Assembly: GCA_001312505.1 (NCBI GenBank)
Contig: BBDW01000004.1
Location: forward strand, 62,001-126,000
DNA length: 64,000 nt
Reading direction: 5' to 3'
Origin: Mediterraneibacter faecis JCM 15917
GTDB lineage: Bacteria > Bacillota > Clostridia > Lachnospirales > Lachnospiraceae
Shown: piece by piece, positions 10,144 to 19,238 of the stretch
How positions within the stretch are numbered: the first letter of the stretch is position 1
Layout: each line of letters begins with the position of its first letter
Notes under the pieces: generated by a model
What the model saw: only the letters and a program-made list of their open reading frames with translations
Databases searched by the model: none
Told to the model about the DNA's origin: nothing
Program-made: the position numbers and the translations under genes

Positions 10144-10283
10144 TAACTGTTCAGAGCCAACCTCCAAAATGCTACGCATTTCGTCGGTGTGGCGTATCCG
10201 CCAAATAAAATTTCAAAAACAGTCTTAAAAATGCAAGCATTTTACACCTGTTTTATGAAATTTTGCTTGGCTCTGAACAGTTA
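10144..10283. repeat. 140-bp element A, copy 1, with 17-bp perfect terminal inverted repeats
   Basis: Ends TAACTGTTCAGAGCCAA and TTGGCTCTGAACAGTTA are perfect inverted repeats. The second copy at 33603-33742 has the same length and differs at about one base. No open frame for a transposase; the structure fits a MITE or a large palindromic intergenic repeat. Confidence 0.85.
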
Positions 10284-10383
10284 CAAATTAGTGATAAAGA
10301 TGTCTGCACTGGAACAAACAAAGCGTCCGTTTGCCAAGCATAAGCTCAAGAGCAAGCTCTTTCGCTTAAGGCGTCCGCCCTAT

Positions 10384-10447
10384 GATAAAAAGTTGCCGGC
10401 TCTCTTATATAAGCGAGCTTATAACGTGAGCCATCAACTTTTTTATC
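10384..10447. repeat. Imperfect palindrome upstream of ylxM
   Basis: GATAAAAAGTTG..GGCTC pairs with GAGCC..CAACTTTTTTATC around a loop that itself contains TATAAGC/GCTTATA. It fills the gap between element A and the ylxM promoter. It could end leftward transcription toward element A; nothing coding is seen in 10092-10470. Confidence 0.6.
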
Positions 10448-10474
10448 GCATGGCAAACTGTAAAGAAAAAACAC

Positions 10475-10503
10475 TTGACACCATCTTGCGTTTCGTGTAT
10501 GAT
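10475..10503 (+). promoter_or_regulatory. Sigma-A promoter of the ylxM-ffh operon
   Basis: TTGACA (10475-10480) and TATGAT (10498-10503) with a 17-base spacer, 17 bases before the ylxM start codon. Confidence 0.85.
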
Positions 10504-10519
10504 AGCAGAGGTGAAGATA

Positions 10520-10873
10520 ATGAATAAGTTTTTAGAGCAGGCATTATTGTTTGATTTCTACGGGGAATTGCTTACAGATCATCAAAAGGAGATTTATGAG
10601 CAGTTCGCGCTGGAAGATCTTTCGCTCAGTGAGATTGCTGAGATGAAGGGGGGGATCAGCCGCCAGGGTGTACATGATCTTGTGAAGCGGTGTCAGAAGA
10701 CACTGGAAGGATATGAGATGAAGCTTCATCTTGTAGAAAAGTTCCTTTCCGTGAAGGAGAAGGTCAGTAAGATTGATGATACACTTGCTGAGTGGGAACG
10801 CGAGAAGAATGACCCGGAAGAGATGGTGAAGCGGATCCGTAAGATTGCGGATGCGATCATAGAGGAGTTATAG
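10520..10873 (+). CDS. ylxM: YlxM family DNA-binding protein of the SRP operon
   Basis: 118 residues, with the winged-helix-like pattern LSLSEIAEMKGGISRQGVHD near residues 38-57. YlxM/p13 proteins bind DNA and are co-transcribed with ffh; a role in SRP function is proposed. The ATG at 10520 follows AGAGGTGAAG. The family has a single Gly in the turn before ISRQGV; here a G7 run (10648-10654) gives two, lengthening the helix-turn-helix turn by one residue. It ends two bases before ffh. Confidence 0.88.
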   Translation: MNKFLEQALLFDFYGELLTDHQKEIYEQFALEDLSLSEIAEMKGGISRQGVHDLVKRCQKTLEGYEMKLHLVEKFLSVKEKVSKIDDTLAEWEREKNDPEEMVKRIRKIADAIIEEL

Positions 10874-10874
10874 A

Positions 10875-12230
10875 ATGGCATTTGACAGCTTAAGTGAAAA
10901 ACTTCAGAATGTATTTAAGAACCTGCGAAGCAAGGGAAGACTGACAGAGGATGATGTTAAGGCAGCTCTGAAGGAAGTTAAGATGGCGCTTCTTGAAGCA
11001 GATGTAAACTTCAAGGTTGTTAAGGGCTTCATAAAGGATGTTCAGGAGAGGGCTGTTGGTCAGGATGTGATGAACGGACTGAATCCGGGACAGATGGTGA
11101 TCAAGATCGTTAATGAAGAGCTGGTTAGGCTTATGGGATCTGAGACAACAGAGATCAAGCTTCAACCGGGCAGTGCGATCACAGTGATCATGATGGCAGG
11201 TCTTCAGGGAGCAGGTAAGACAACAACAACTGCAAAGCTTGCAGGAAAGTTTAAGTTAAAAGGTAAGAAACCACTTCTGGTAGCATGTGATGTTTACCGT
11301 CCGGCTGCAATTAAGCAGTTGGAGATCAACGCAGAGAAGCAGGGCGTAGAGATGTTCTCCATGGGAGACAAGAATAAGCCGGCGGATATTGCGAAGGCAG
11401 CAGTTGAGCATGCAGCAAAGAATGGTAACAATATTGTGATCCTTGATACTGCAGGACGTCTTCATGTAGATGAAGATATGATGGCAGAGCTTCAGGAGAT
11501 TAAGGAAGCTGTGGAAGTTCATCAGACCATCCTGGTTGTCGATGCGATGACCGGACAGGATGCGGTGAATGTAGCAAGTTCCTTTAACGATAAGATTGGA
11601 ATCGACGGTGTGATCGTCACAAAGCTTGACGGAGATACACGAGGCGGTGCTGCATTGTCTATCAAGGCAGTGACAGGAAAACCGATCCTTTATGTCGGCA
11701 TGGGAGAGAAGCTTTCAGATCTGGAGCAGTTTTATCCGGACAGAATGGCATCCCGAATTCTGGGAATGGGAGATGTCCTTTCCCTGATTGAGAAGGCAGG
11801 CGCTGAGCTTGATGAAGAGAAAGCCAAGAAGATGGCTGATAAGATGAAGAAAGCTCAGTTTGACTTTGAAGATTATCTTGACAGTATGGAACAGATGCGT
11901 AAGATGGGCGGTTTGTCCAGCATCATGGGAATGCTGCCTGGAATGGGTAATCTCGGAGGTAAGATGCCTGATCTTGATTCCGAAGAGAATGAGAAGAAGA
12001 TGGCTCAGATGGAAGCAATCATCTACTCCATGACTTTGGAAGAGAGAAGAAACCCGGATCTGCTGAATCCATCCAGAAAGCACAGAATTGCCAAGGGTGC
12101 AGGTGTGGATATCGCAGATGTGAACCGTATGGTAAAACAGTTCAACGAATCCAGAAAGATGATGAAGAAACTTCCTGGAATGATGGGTGGCAAAGGTGGA
12201 AAAAGGGGCAAATTCAAGCTTCCCTTTTGA
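10875..12230 (+). CDS. ffh: Signal recognition particle protein Ffh
   Basis: 451 residues. The N domain is followed by the G domain with GLQGAGKTTTTAKLAG (P-loop), DVYRPAAIKQL, DTAGR and TKLDGDTRGG, and then the methionine-rich M domain (MEQMRKMGGL, MLPGMGNLGG) that binds SRP RNA and signal sequences. It directs membrane proteins to the translocon together with FtsY. The frame is complete, with a start ATG three bases beyond the ylxM stop region. Co-transcribed with ylxM and probably rpsP. Confidence 0.97.
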   Translation: MAFDSLSEKLQNVFKNLRSKGRLTEDDVKAALKEVKMALLEADVNFKVVKGFIKDVQERAVGQDVMNGLNPGQMVIKIVNEELVRLMGSETTEIKLQPGSAITVIMMAGLQGAGKTTTTAKLAGKFKLKGKKPLLVACDVYRPAAIKQLEINAEKQGVEMFSMGDKNKPADIAKAAVEHAAKNGNNIVILDTAGRLHVDEDMMAELQEIKEAVEVHQTILVVDAMTGQDAVNVASSFNDKIGIDGVIVTKLDGDTRGGAALSIKAVTGKPILYVGMGEKLSDLEQFYPDRMASRILGMGDVLSLIEKAGAELDEEKAKKMADKMKKAQFDFEDYLDSMEQMRKMGGLSSIMGMLPGMGNLGGKMPDLDSEENEKKMAQMEAIIYSMTLEERRNPDLLNPSRKHRIAKGAGVDIADVNRMVKQFNESRKMMKKLPGMMGGKGGKRGKFKLPF

Positions 12231-12282
12231 CATATAAATGAAACAATAACAAAAAATTAAGAAAAATTATGAGGTGAAAAAA

Positions 12283-12528
12283 ATGGCAGTAAAGATCAGA
12301 TTAAAGAGAATGGGACAGAAGAAGGCTCCTTTTTACAGAATCGTAGTAGCAGATTCTAGATCTCCAAGAGACGGAAGATTCATCGAGGAAATCGGAACAT
12401 ACGATCCGAACCTTGAGCCAAGCGCAATCAAAGTAGACGAGGAAGCAGCTAAGAAATGGCTCAACAATGGTGCTCAGCCAACAGAAGTTGTTGGAAAGAT
12501 CTTCAAAGCAGCAGGAATCGAGAAATAA
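12283..12528 (+). CDS. rpsP: 30S ribosomal protein S16
   Basis: 81 residues starting [20 protein letters not shown], the canonical bS16 sequence. The ATG at 12283 is chosen because it follows GAGGTG and gives the standard N-terminus; an in-frame GTG at 12274 is the ribosome site itself. Located between ffh and khpA as in many Firmicutes. Confidence 0.97.
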   Translation: MAVKIRLKRMGQKKAPFYRIVVADSRSPRDGRFIEEIGTYDPNLEPSAIKVDEEAAKKWLNNGAQPTEVVGKIFKAAGIEK

Positions 12529-12607
12529 TCGAATCTGTATGAGTAATGTCTGTAGCTGAGTGATCAGCTGCAGATAAATAACGATGTCTCCGCGGAGGGC
12601 GAGTATC

Positions 12608-12835
12608 ATGAAAGAATTAGTTGAAGTTATTGCAAAGGCACTGGTAGATCAGCCGGATGAAGTCTCAGTTACTGAGAAAAAGGAAGGCAGAACTACTGTA
12701 CTGGAACTTCATGTAGCAGATGGCGACATGGGTAAAGTGATCGGTAAGCAGGGTCGTATTGCAAAAGCAATCCGTTCTGTTGTTAAGGCAGCAGCAACAA
12801 AGGAAGACAAGAAAGTCGTTGTCGATATTGTTTAA
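12608..12835 (+). CDS. khpA: KH-domain RNA-binding protein KhpA
   Basis: 75 residues: a single KH domain with the GDMGKVIGKQGRIAKAIR loop that contacts RNA. KhpA works with KhpB (Jag) in RNA binding and affects cell elongation and division in streptococci. ATG at 12608 follows GGAGGGCGAG. Lies between rpsP and rimM, the standard order in Firmicutes. Confidence 0.93.
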   Translation: MKELVEVIAKALVDQPDEVSVTEKKEGRTTVLELHVADGDMGKVIGKQGRIAKAIRSVVKAAATKEDKKVVVDIV

Positions 12836-12894
12836 GAACAGTATCAGGACGAAAGAAAAAAGTAACAGAGTCATTGCTTGGTAAAGCAGGGCTT

Positions 12895-12943
12895 AAAAAA
12901 GGGACAGCCTTCATAAAGAAGAGACTGCCCCCCCTTTCTTTTT
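12895..12943 (+). terminator. Terminator after khpA, with a C7 run in the stem
   Basis: AAAAAAGGGACAG pairs with CTGCCCCCCCTTTCTTTTT. With four C instead of seven the stem would be symmetric apart from one mismatch; the seven-C run leaves three bulged bases. Confidence 0.7.
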
Positions 12944-13035
12944 ACGCGAGCAACGAGCCCAAGTCCGTGCTTGCACGAGACCTTGGCGACTGCCGCGATA
13001 ACTTGAGAAACTCGCGAAGTGTGTTTCTCATAGTT
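12943..13035 (+). repeat. 93-bp structured intergenic repeat B, copy 1
   Basis: Begins TACGCGAGCAACGAGCC and ends TTTCTCATAGTT. It holds two potential hairpins: CCAAG..CGTGC/GCACG..CTTGG, and GAGAAAC/GTTTCTC. It lies just before the rimM ribosome site. Other copies are at 14946-15038, 36559-36627 (5' part) and 60101-60136 (3' part). Confidence 0.85.
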
Positions 13036-13055
13036 TCATAAGAAAGGAATCAGGA

Positions 13056-13565
13056 ATGGAACAATTTCTTCAGGTGGGAGTGATTTCTTCCACACATGGT
13101 CTGCGTGGTGAAGTTAAGGTATTCCCGACAACGGATGATGCTGCGCGTTTTCAGACATTGAAAAATGTTGTCCTTGATACAGGAAGGGAAAAGTTGGATC
13201 TTGAGATTCAGTCTGTTCGTTTTTTCAAGCAATTTGTAATTGTGAAATTCAAGGGCATTGATAATATCAATGATATTGAGAAATATAAAGGAAAAAGTCT
13301 CTTTGTAACAAGAGAAAATGCTGTCGAACTGGAAGAGGACGAGTATTATATCGGTGATCTGATCGGTATGGAGGTCTATACAGATGACAGTGAGGAACGC
13401 TTTGGAGTACTCAAAGACGTGATGGAGACAGGAGCAAACGAAGTGTATATCATTACTTCTGAGAATCACGGAGAAGTGCTGCTTCCTGCAATTCACGAGT
13501 GTATTTTGGATATTGATGTAGAAGCGAAGAAGATGAAAGTGCATCTGATGGAGGGATTACTGTAA
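13056..13565 (+). CDS. rimM: Ribosome maturation factor RimM
   Basis: 169 residues. Opens with [20 protein letters not shown], the RimM N-terminal beta-barrel signature, and ends with the PRC-barrel part ([11 protein letters not shown]). Helps 16S processing and 30S head assembly through ribosomal protein S19. The ATG follows AGAAAGGAATC. The stop codon overlaps the trmD start by one base (TAATG), so the two are translationally coupled. Confidence 0.96.
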   Translation: MEQFLQVGVISSTHGLRGEVKVFPTTDDAARFQTLKNVVLDTGREKLDLEIQSVRFFKQFVIVKFKGIDNINDIEKYKGKSLFVTRENAVELEEDEYYIGDLIGMEVYTDDSEERFGVLKDVMETGANEVYIITSENHGEVLLPAIHECILDIDVEAKKMKVHLMEGLL

Positions 13566-14425
13566 TGAATTTCCATGTATTGACTTTATTTCCGGAGATG
13601 ATCGAGCAAGGTGTGAATACAAGTATTACAGGCCGTGCGATCAACAATGGACTTCTTTCGATCAATGCAGTAAATATCCGTGATTATGCATTTAATAAGC
13701 ATAACAGTGTGGATGATTATCCATATGGCGGCGGTGCAGGCATGTTGATGCAGGCAGAACCGGTGTATCTGGCTTATGAGGCTGTGAAAGAGCAGATCGA
13801 CAAGAGAAAGCAGGAGAACATCAAGTCGGAAGAAGTCACGTCAACGGAACCAGCGGATTGTTCTGAAGTGCGCAACATTGATTTGCAGGATGAAAATTCG
13901 AAGAAGCGTCCACTGCGTGTAGTCTATCTCTCTCCACAGGGAGATGTATTTAACCAGAAGATGGCAGAGGAGATGGCTCAGGAGGAAGACCTTGTGTTGC
14001 TTTGCGGTCATTATGAAGGAATCGACGAACGCGTTCTGGAAGAAATCGTGACAGATTATGTTTCCATCGGAGATTATGTACTGACCGGAGGCGAGCTTCC
14101 GGCAATGGTCATGATAGATACGATCTCAAGACTGGTTCCGGGAGTGCTTCACAATGATGTCTCAGCAGAATTTGAGTCATTTCAGGATAATCTTCTGGAG
14201 TATCCGCAGTATTCCAGACCGGAAGAGTGGAGAGGGAAGAAAGTTCCGCCCATCCTTCTGTCCGGACATCATGCGAATATTGAAAAATGGAGAAGAGAGC
14301 AGTCAATCCTTCGTACAATGGAGCGGCGCCCGGATCTTCTCAAGGAGAGTAATCTGACGGATAAAGAGAAGAAATGGATCCGCCAGGTGAAACGGGAACG
14401 CAAAGAAGCAGAAAAAATGAAATAG
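13565..14425 (+). CDS. trmD: tRNA (guanine-37-N1)-methyltransferase TrmD
   Basis: 286 residues; the family is usually 240-250. The SPOUT trefoil knot is present ([26 protein letters not shown]) and the N-terminus [11 protein letters not shown] is canonical. It methylates G37 of tRNAs to prevent frameshifting. The extra length is a hydrophilic insertion of about 40 residues ([19 protein letters not shown] and on) between YEAVKEQ and [10 protein letters not shown], in the spot before the knot. The frame is intact through the insertion. Confidence 0.96.
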   Translation: MNFHVLTLFPEMIEQGVNTSITGRAINNGLLSINAVNIRDYAFNKHNSVDDYPYGGGAGMLMQAEPVYLAYEAVKEQIDKRKQENIKSEEVTSTEPADCSEVRNIDLQDENSKKRPLRVVYLSPQGDVFNQKMAEEMAQEEDLVLLCGHYEGIDERVLEEIVTDYVSIGDYVLTGGELPAMVMIDTISRLVPGVLHNDVSAEFESFQDNLLEYPQYSRPEEWRGKKVPPILLSGHHANIEKWRREQSILRTMERRPDLLKESNLTDKEKKWIRQVKRERKEAEKMK

Positions 14426-14429
14426 GGAC

Positions 14430-14458
14430 TTGAAAAAAGCCCGGAAATATGGTAAACT
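14430..14458 (+). promoter_or_regulatory. Promoter of rplS
   Basis: TTGAAA (14430-14435) and TAAACT (14453-14458) with 17-base spacing, about 85 bases before the rplS start. The leader may carry a short structure but no known L19 motif is recognised. Confidence 0.6.
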
Positions 14459-14543
14459 ACAAAAGTTGTGAAAAGAAGCGCGATGGTCCTCTGGCACAAA
14501 AGTGAAGTGTTAAGAACGTCAAATATTAAGGAGGTCACACAAA

Positions 14544-14891
14544 ATGAACGAAATCATTAGAAAAATCGAAGCAGAACAGTTAAAGGAGAACGCACCTGAA
14601 TTTCATGTTGGTGATACAGTAAAAGTATATGCCAAGATCAAAGAGGGTAACCGCGAAAGAATCCAGGTTTTCGAAGGAACAGTCCTGAAAAGACAGGGTG
14701 GCGGAGCAAGAGAGACTTTCACAGTAAGAAAGACATCTAACGGAATCGGTGTTGAGAAGACATGGCCGGTACATTCTCCACATGTTGAGAGAGTAGAAGT
14801 TGTTCGCAGAGGTAAAGTAAGAAGAGCGAAACTGAACTACTTAAGACAGCGTGTTGGTAAAGCTGCTAAGGTAAAAGAATTAGTAAAATAG
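14544..14891 (+). CDS. rplS: 50S ribosomal protein L19
   Basis: 115 residues with the bL19 signature [19 protein letters not shown] and the C-terminal [14 protein letters not shown]. Located at the 30S-50S interface. Preceded by AAGGAGG. Complete and typical in length. Confidence 0.97.
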   Translation: MNEIIRKIEAEQLKENAPEFHVGDTVKVYAKIKEGNRERIQVFEGTVLKRQGGGARETFTVRKTSNGIGVEKTWPVHSPHVERVEVVRRGKVRRAKLNYLRQRVGKAAKVKELVK

Positions 14892-14898
14892 TAACTAT

Positions 14899-14940
14899 GA
14901 GAGGGACAATTACAGAACTTGTATATTGTCCCTTTTCTTA
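14899..14940 (+). terminator. Terminator after rplS
   Basis: AGAGGGACAAT pairs with ATTGTCCCTTTT around a 14-base loop, followed by T-rich sequence. Confidence 0.85.
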
Positions 14941-14945
14941 TAGCT

Positions 14946-15038
14946 TACGCGAGCAACGAGCCAAAGTCCGTGCTTGCACGAGACCTTGGTGACTGCCGCG
15001 ATAATTTGAGAAACTCGCGGAGCGTGTTTCTCATAGTT
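14946..15038 (+). repeat. 93-bp structured intergenic repeat B, copy 2
   Basis: Differs from the copy at 12943-13035 at only a few positions. Both hairpins are conserved. It lies between the rplS terminator and the ribosome site of the signal-peptidase-like gene. Confidence 0.85.
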
Positions 15039-15059
15039 GGGAAGGAAAATAAGGAACCT

Positions 15060-15725
15060 ATGGGGGGGCAGAATCTGAGTTTTCGAAAGAATAACAGAAG
15101 AAAGAAAAAGAAGAAGCCGCAGATGAAGAAGAAAAACCATCTGAAATTTACAAACCGAAGTAAGAAATTAAAGTTTGAAAAGAAGAATTATCATATAACA
15201 AAGAATTCTTTGATTCTTGCAGGAGAGATACTATGTGTTTGTCTGGTGGCAGTACTTTTGATTGCATTTTTCGGGCATCGTGTAAGCAATGCAGGAGATG
15301 CCATGAGTCCGACAATTGAAAATGGAGAGGTTGTTCTTGTAGATCGTCTGATCGTGGATATGAAGACACCTTCCAGAGGAACTGTGGTGGCATTTCGACC
15401 AGACGGAAACCGCGAAGTTCATCTTTTAATTAGAAGGATTGTCGGTCTTCCGGGAGAGACTATCCAGATCAAGGATGGAACTGTTTATATTAATGGGAAA
15501 GAGCAGAAGAAACATATTCATGTATCAGAGATAAAAGATGCGGGGATAGCTTCTGATGAGATAAAGCTTGGCAAAGACGAGTACTTTGTGCTCGGAGATA
15601 ACGAGGAGTCAGGCGAAGACAGCAGATCTGAGACGGTCGGAGTGGTAAAGGCAGATGAGATCTATGGAAAGGTCTGGTTCAATGTAAGCTCCGGGGGGGA
15701 ACATTTCGGATTTGTAAAAAGATAA
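15060..15725 (+). CDS. Signal peptidase I-like protein lacking both catalytic residues
   Basis: 222 residues from the ATG at 15060, which follows GGGAAGGAAAATAAGGA; an upstream in-frame extension runs through repeat B and is rejected. A long basic N-terminus (RKKKKKPQMKKK) precedes one membrane helix (SLILAGEILCVCLVAVLLIA). The fold motifs of type I signal peptidase follow, but the nucleophile Ser before Met (family SxSMxPT) is Ala (GDAMSPTIENGE) and the general-base Lys (family KRxxGxPG) is Arg (IRRIVGLPGE). The GDN box is present but altered (GDNEESGEDSRS). It is probably a pseudoenzyme sitting beside an intact paralogue two genes away. Confidence 0.85.
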   Translation: MGGQNLSFRKNNRRKKKKKPQMKKKNHLKFTNRSKKLKFEKKNYHITKNSLILAGEILCVCLVAVLLIAFFGHRVSNAGDAMSPTIENGEVVLVDRLIVDMKTPSRGTVVAFRPDGNREVHLLIRRIVGLPGETIQIKDGTVYINGKEQKKHIHVSEIKDAGIASDEIKLGKDEYFVLGDNEESGEDSRSETVGVVKADEIYGKVWFNVSSGGEHFGFVKR

Positions 15726-15756
15726 AATAGAATGAAAAAATAACAGGAGGAATGCA

Positions 15757-16604
15757 ATGCATTTTCAGTGGTATCCTGCCATATGACAAAGGCCAGAAGA
15801 ATGATGCAGGAGAATATTAAGCTGATCGATCTGATTATTGAGTTGGTTGACGCAAGAGTGCCGCTCAGCAGTCGTAATCCGGACATTGATGAGCTTGGAA
15901 AGAATAAGGCGAGACTGATTCTTTTGAATAAGGCAGATCTTGCGGAAGACAGAAGAAATGATGAGTGGATGGAATATTTCAAGAAGCAGGGATATTCTGT
16001 CGTGAAAGTGAATTCTAAGAAAGGCGGCGGAATCAAGTCGATCCAGTCTGTGATCCAGGAAGCATGTAAGGAGAAGATGGAACGTGACAGAAAGCGTGGA
16101 ATCCTGAACCGTCCGGTACGTGCCATGGTGGTAGGAATTCCGAACGTAGGAAAATCTACCTTTATCAATGCGCTGGCAGGAAAAGCCTGTGCAAAAACAG
16201 GAAATAAGCCTGGAGTGACAAAGGGAAAACAGTGGATCCGTCTGAATAAGAATGTAGAACTTTTGGATACACCGGGAATTCTCTGGCCGAAGTTTGAAGA
16301 CCAGACAGTAGGTTTGCGTCTTGCGTTTATCGGTTCGATTAAAGACGAGATTCTTCAGACAGAAGAACTGGCAAGTGAGCTTGTGAAATTTTTAAATCAG
16401 TCATATCCGGGAGTTCTTGAAGAGAAGTACACGATAGAATCTTCAGAAGATAATTATGAAGTGTTAAGAAGAATTGCAGAAAGCAGACACTGTCTGGTCA
16501 GAGGAAGCGAATTAGATGTGGAAAAAGCAGCGGCAATTCTTTTGGATGATTTTCGTAATGGCCGCCTTGGAAGGCTTACACTGGAGCTTCCAGAGGAGAA
16601 CTAA
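15757..16604 (+). CDS. rbgA: Ribosome biogenesis GTPase RbgA (YlqF), N-terminal frameshift
   Basis: Circularly permuted GTPase needed for late 50S assembly. G-motifs appear in permuted order: LNKADL (G4), then GIPNVGKSTFINAL (G1) and DTPGI (G3). The true start is ATG at 15757 after AGGAGG, giving MHFQWYP; the frame breaks near 15777 where CCTGCC should read CCTGGCC to give WYPGHMTKARRMM. The remaining open frame from 15768 lacks those first residues. Repaired length is about 283 residues, normal for the family. The essential role makes a sequencing error more likely than a real lesion. Confidence 0.9.
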
Positions 16605-16610
16605 TACGGT

Positions 16611-17150
16611 ATGAAAGAAATTATAAAAGAACTGGCTGGATGGCTTCTGTATATTGTACTGATCATTGCTCTTACCTGGACCGTGGTTACCTTTGTGGGG
16701 CAGAGAACAGAAGTCAGTGGTTCTTCTATGGAAACTACACTGTCAGATAAGGATCAGCTGATTGTTGATAAAATGACTTACCGCTTCAGAGATCCGAAAC
16801 GATATGACATCGTAGTATTTCCATATCAATACCAGGACAATACCTATTATATTAAGCGGATCATCGGGCTGCCGGGAGAGACAGTACAGATTTTATCCGG
16901 AATGGTTTATATTGATGGGATGCGTCTGGATGAACATTATGGGAATGAAGTAATGGAGAATCCGGGCATTGCAGAAGAACCATTAACACTGGGTGAGGAT
17001 GAATATTTTGTACTTGGAGATAATCGGAATAACAGCAGCGACAGCAGAGCATCCGATGTTGGTTTAATCCATAGAAAAGATCTGATCGGAAGGGCATGGA
17101 TTCGCGTGTGGCCATTGAGTCAAATTGGGGGGGTGATACATCATGAGTAA
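16611..17150 (+). CDS. lepB: Type I signal peptidase
   Basis: 179 residues with one N-terminal membrane helix ([17 protein letters not shown]). All catalytic boxes are intact: nucleophile Ser in [10 protein letters not shown], general-base Lys in [12 protein letters not shown], and [11 protein letters not shown]. It removes signal peptides from exported proteins at the outer face of the membrane. Starts six bases after rbgA and overlaps rnhB by eight bases, so all are one operon. A G7 run (17127-17133) gives QIGGVIHHE at the very end. Confidence 0.93.
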   Translation: MKEIIKELAGWLLYIVLIIALTWTVVTFVGQRTEVSGSSMETTLSDKDQLIVDKMTYRFRDPKRYDIVVFPYQYQDNTYYIKRIIGLPGETVQILSGMVYIDGMRLDEHYGNEVMENPGIAEEPLTLGEDEYFVLGDNRNNSSDSRASDVGLIHRKDLIGRAWIRVWPLSQIGGVIHHE

Positions 17151-17899
17151 AAGTATTAGTGAGATCAAGATAGAATTTGAACAGGCAGGAGAACAACAGT
17201 GGGAAGCACTTTGTCAGGAATACGAGACGGATTCCAGAACAGGTGTAAAAAATCTGACAGCAAGATATCGGAAGAAGCAGCAGGCACTTGTTCAGGAGAG
17301 AGAACGCCTCGAGGTAATGAAAACATTCGAGAGAAAATATGCGGATTATAGTTTTATCTGTGGAATTGACGAGGCAGGAAGAGGTCCTCTGGCAGGACCG
17401 GTAGTAGCCGGTGCAGTGATTCTCCCAAAGGATTGTGAGATTCTCTATCTGAATGATTCAAAAAACTGTCTGCTGCAAAGAGAGAAGAGTTGTATGATGA
17501 GATTATGGAGAAAGCGGTTGCAGCGGCAGTAGGTATGGCAAGTCCGGCGAGAATCGATGAAATTAATATTCTACAGGCAACTTATGAGGCAATGCGTGAA
17601 GCAATTTCAAAGCTGGCAGTAGAACCAGGGATTCTTTTGAATGATGCTGTGACGATTCCGGAGATGATCATTCCGCAGGTTCCGATTATTAAAGGAGATG
17701 CGAAGAGTGTGTCTATTGCAGCGGCAAGTATTCTTGCAAAAGTGACAAGGGATCGCTGATGGTAGAATATGATAAAGTGATGCCAGAGTATGGATTTGCA
17801 GGCCATAAAGGATATGGATCCAAAGAACATATTGAGGCAATCAAGAAATATGGACCGACACCGATACATAGAAAGACATTTATCAAGAAGTTTATTTAA
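17143..17899 (+). pseudogene. rnhB: Ribonuclease HII, two frameshifts
   Basis: Removes ribonucleotides from DNA-RNA hybrids. Motif [19 protein letters not shown] carries the first acidic active-site residues; later [20 protein letters not shown] is the second conserved block. The frame breaks at 17460-17465, where the A run needs one more A to give [18 protein letters not shown], and near 17755, where CGCTG should be CGCCTG to give [20 protein letters not shown]. Repaired length is about 252 residues with the family's N-terminal extension. Both lesions are homopolymer contractions. Confidence 0.88.
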
Positions 17900-17917
17900 T
17901 GATATCAGGGTTGTATA

Positions 17918-17948
17918 AAAGAAAGAGCTGCCAATGGCAGCTCTTCTT
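17918..17948 (+). terminator. Terminator after rnhB
   Basis: AAGAGCTGCC/GGCAGCTCTT with a two-base loop, followed by CTT. Perfect stem. Confidence 0.8.
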
Positions 17949-17990
17949 AAATCCGAAAGTTCGACGGATTAGAAGAGGGGAATCAGGTAG

Positions 17991-18360
17991 ATGAAGGATC
18001 CGAAAAAAGAAAAGAATAACCGCAAGACAGGTGGAAACTATGAGCAGGCAGCAGGTTTTTATCTGGAACAGCATGGCTATCAGATACTACAGTACAATTA
18101 TCGCTGTCGCATAGGAGAGATTGATATTGTTGCAAAAGAGGGGGGGGAGAATCTGGTATTCTGTGAAGTGAAGTACAGAACTGGTCCTGGCAAGGGGGAG
18201 TCCGCTGGAAGCTGTAGATGCAAGAAAGCAGAGAAAGATATTTCAGGCAGCAATGTATTATCTGACGGAATATCATATTAGTGATGTCCCATGTAGATTT
18301 GATGTGATCGGTATTGAAGGGACAAGGATCCAGCTGGTGAAGAATGCATTTTGCGGATAG
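17991..18360 (+). pseudogene. YraN family (UPF0102) endonuclease-like protein, frameshifted at a G5 run
   Basis: About 122 residues when repaired. The nuclease-fold core reads RCRIGEIDIVAKEG..LVFCEVKYRTG, and after the break PLEAVDARKQRKIFQAAMYY. The break is at a run of five G (18194-18198); four or seven G would restore the frame. A G8 run at 18140-18147 just upstream gives KEGGEN where the family has one Gly. Function of YraN is not settled; it belongs to the PD-(D/E)XK nuclease superfamily. It commonly sits near rnhB. Confidence 0.85.
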
Positions 18361-18377
18361 AGAAGAAAGGACAGAAT

Positions 18378-19225
18378 ATGAGTTTAGGATTGATTTATAA
18401 GAACGCGGCACATATTTTTGATGAAGTAGAAAAGAAAACTCCTTATCTGGAATATCCATTGTTTCAGGAGACGGGCATTGTAACGAGTGCTTTTTCTACA
18501 CGACTTGGAGGAGTCAGTGAGGGCTATTATTTTTCTCTGAATCTAAGCTTTGATCGTGGAGATGACCCGGCAAGGGTATTAGAGAATTTTAAAAGAATCG
18601 GAGCATCAATGGGTGTTAATGTCGAAGATATGGTTCTGTCAAAGCAGACACATACAACGAATGTCCGTGTGGTTACAGAGGAAGATAAGGGAAAAGGTGT
18701 TATGCGGGAACGCAATTATACAGATGTGGATGGATGATCACAAATGTTCCGGGAATCTGTCTTGTGACTTCCTATGCAGATTGTGTACCACTTTACTTTG
18801 TGGATCCGGTGAAAAAGGCAATCGGGCTGAGTCATTCCGGCTGGAGAGGAACTGTTGGAAAGATTGGAAAAAATACTGTTCAGCTGATGCAGGAGAATTT
18901 TGGATCCAAACCGGAAGATCTGCTTGCAGCAGTAGGACCATCGGTATGTATGGATTGCTATGAGGTCAGTGAGGATGTAATTGAGCAGTTTAAGGAAGCT
19001 TTTGAAAAGAAATACTGGGAGGATCTTTTCTATAAGAAAGAGAACGGAAAATATCAGTTGAATTTATGGAAGGCAAATGAGCTGATCTTCCTGGAAAGTG
19101 GAATTCTGCCGGAGCATATGGCAATCACAAATGTTTGTACACATTGCAATAGTAAGATCCTATATTCTCACCGGACGATGGGGAACAACAGGGGAAATCT
19201 GTGTGCATTTCTTGCATTAAAATAA
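18378..19225 (+). pseudogene. pgeF: Peptidoglycan editing factor PgeF (YlmD/YfiH family), one frameshift
   Basis: Formerly called polyphenol oxidase or laccase domain (DUF152). Zn ligands are in SKQTHTTNV, YADCVPLYF and LSHSGWRGT. The ATG at 18378 follows AGAAAGGACAG. The frame breaks near 18732; restoring one A (GGATGA to GGAATGA) gives TDVDGMITNVPG. Repaired length is about 283 residues. PgeF removes L-Ser misincorporated in peptidoglycan precursors in E. coli. It lies 17 bases after yraN. Confidence 0.85.
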
Positions 19226-19238
19226 GGAGGTTAAAAGT

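Noticed and set aside
14919..15059. N-terminal extension of the signal-peptidase-like protein
   Set aside because: The extra residues are encoded by repeat B and the rplS terminator; the ATG at 15060 has the ribosome site and gives the expected basic N-terminus.
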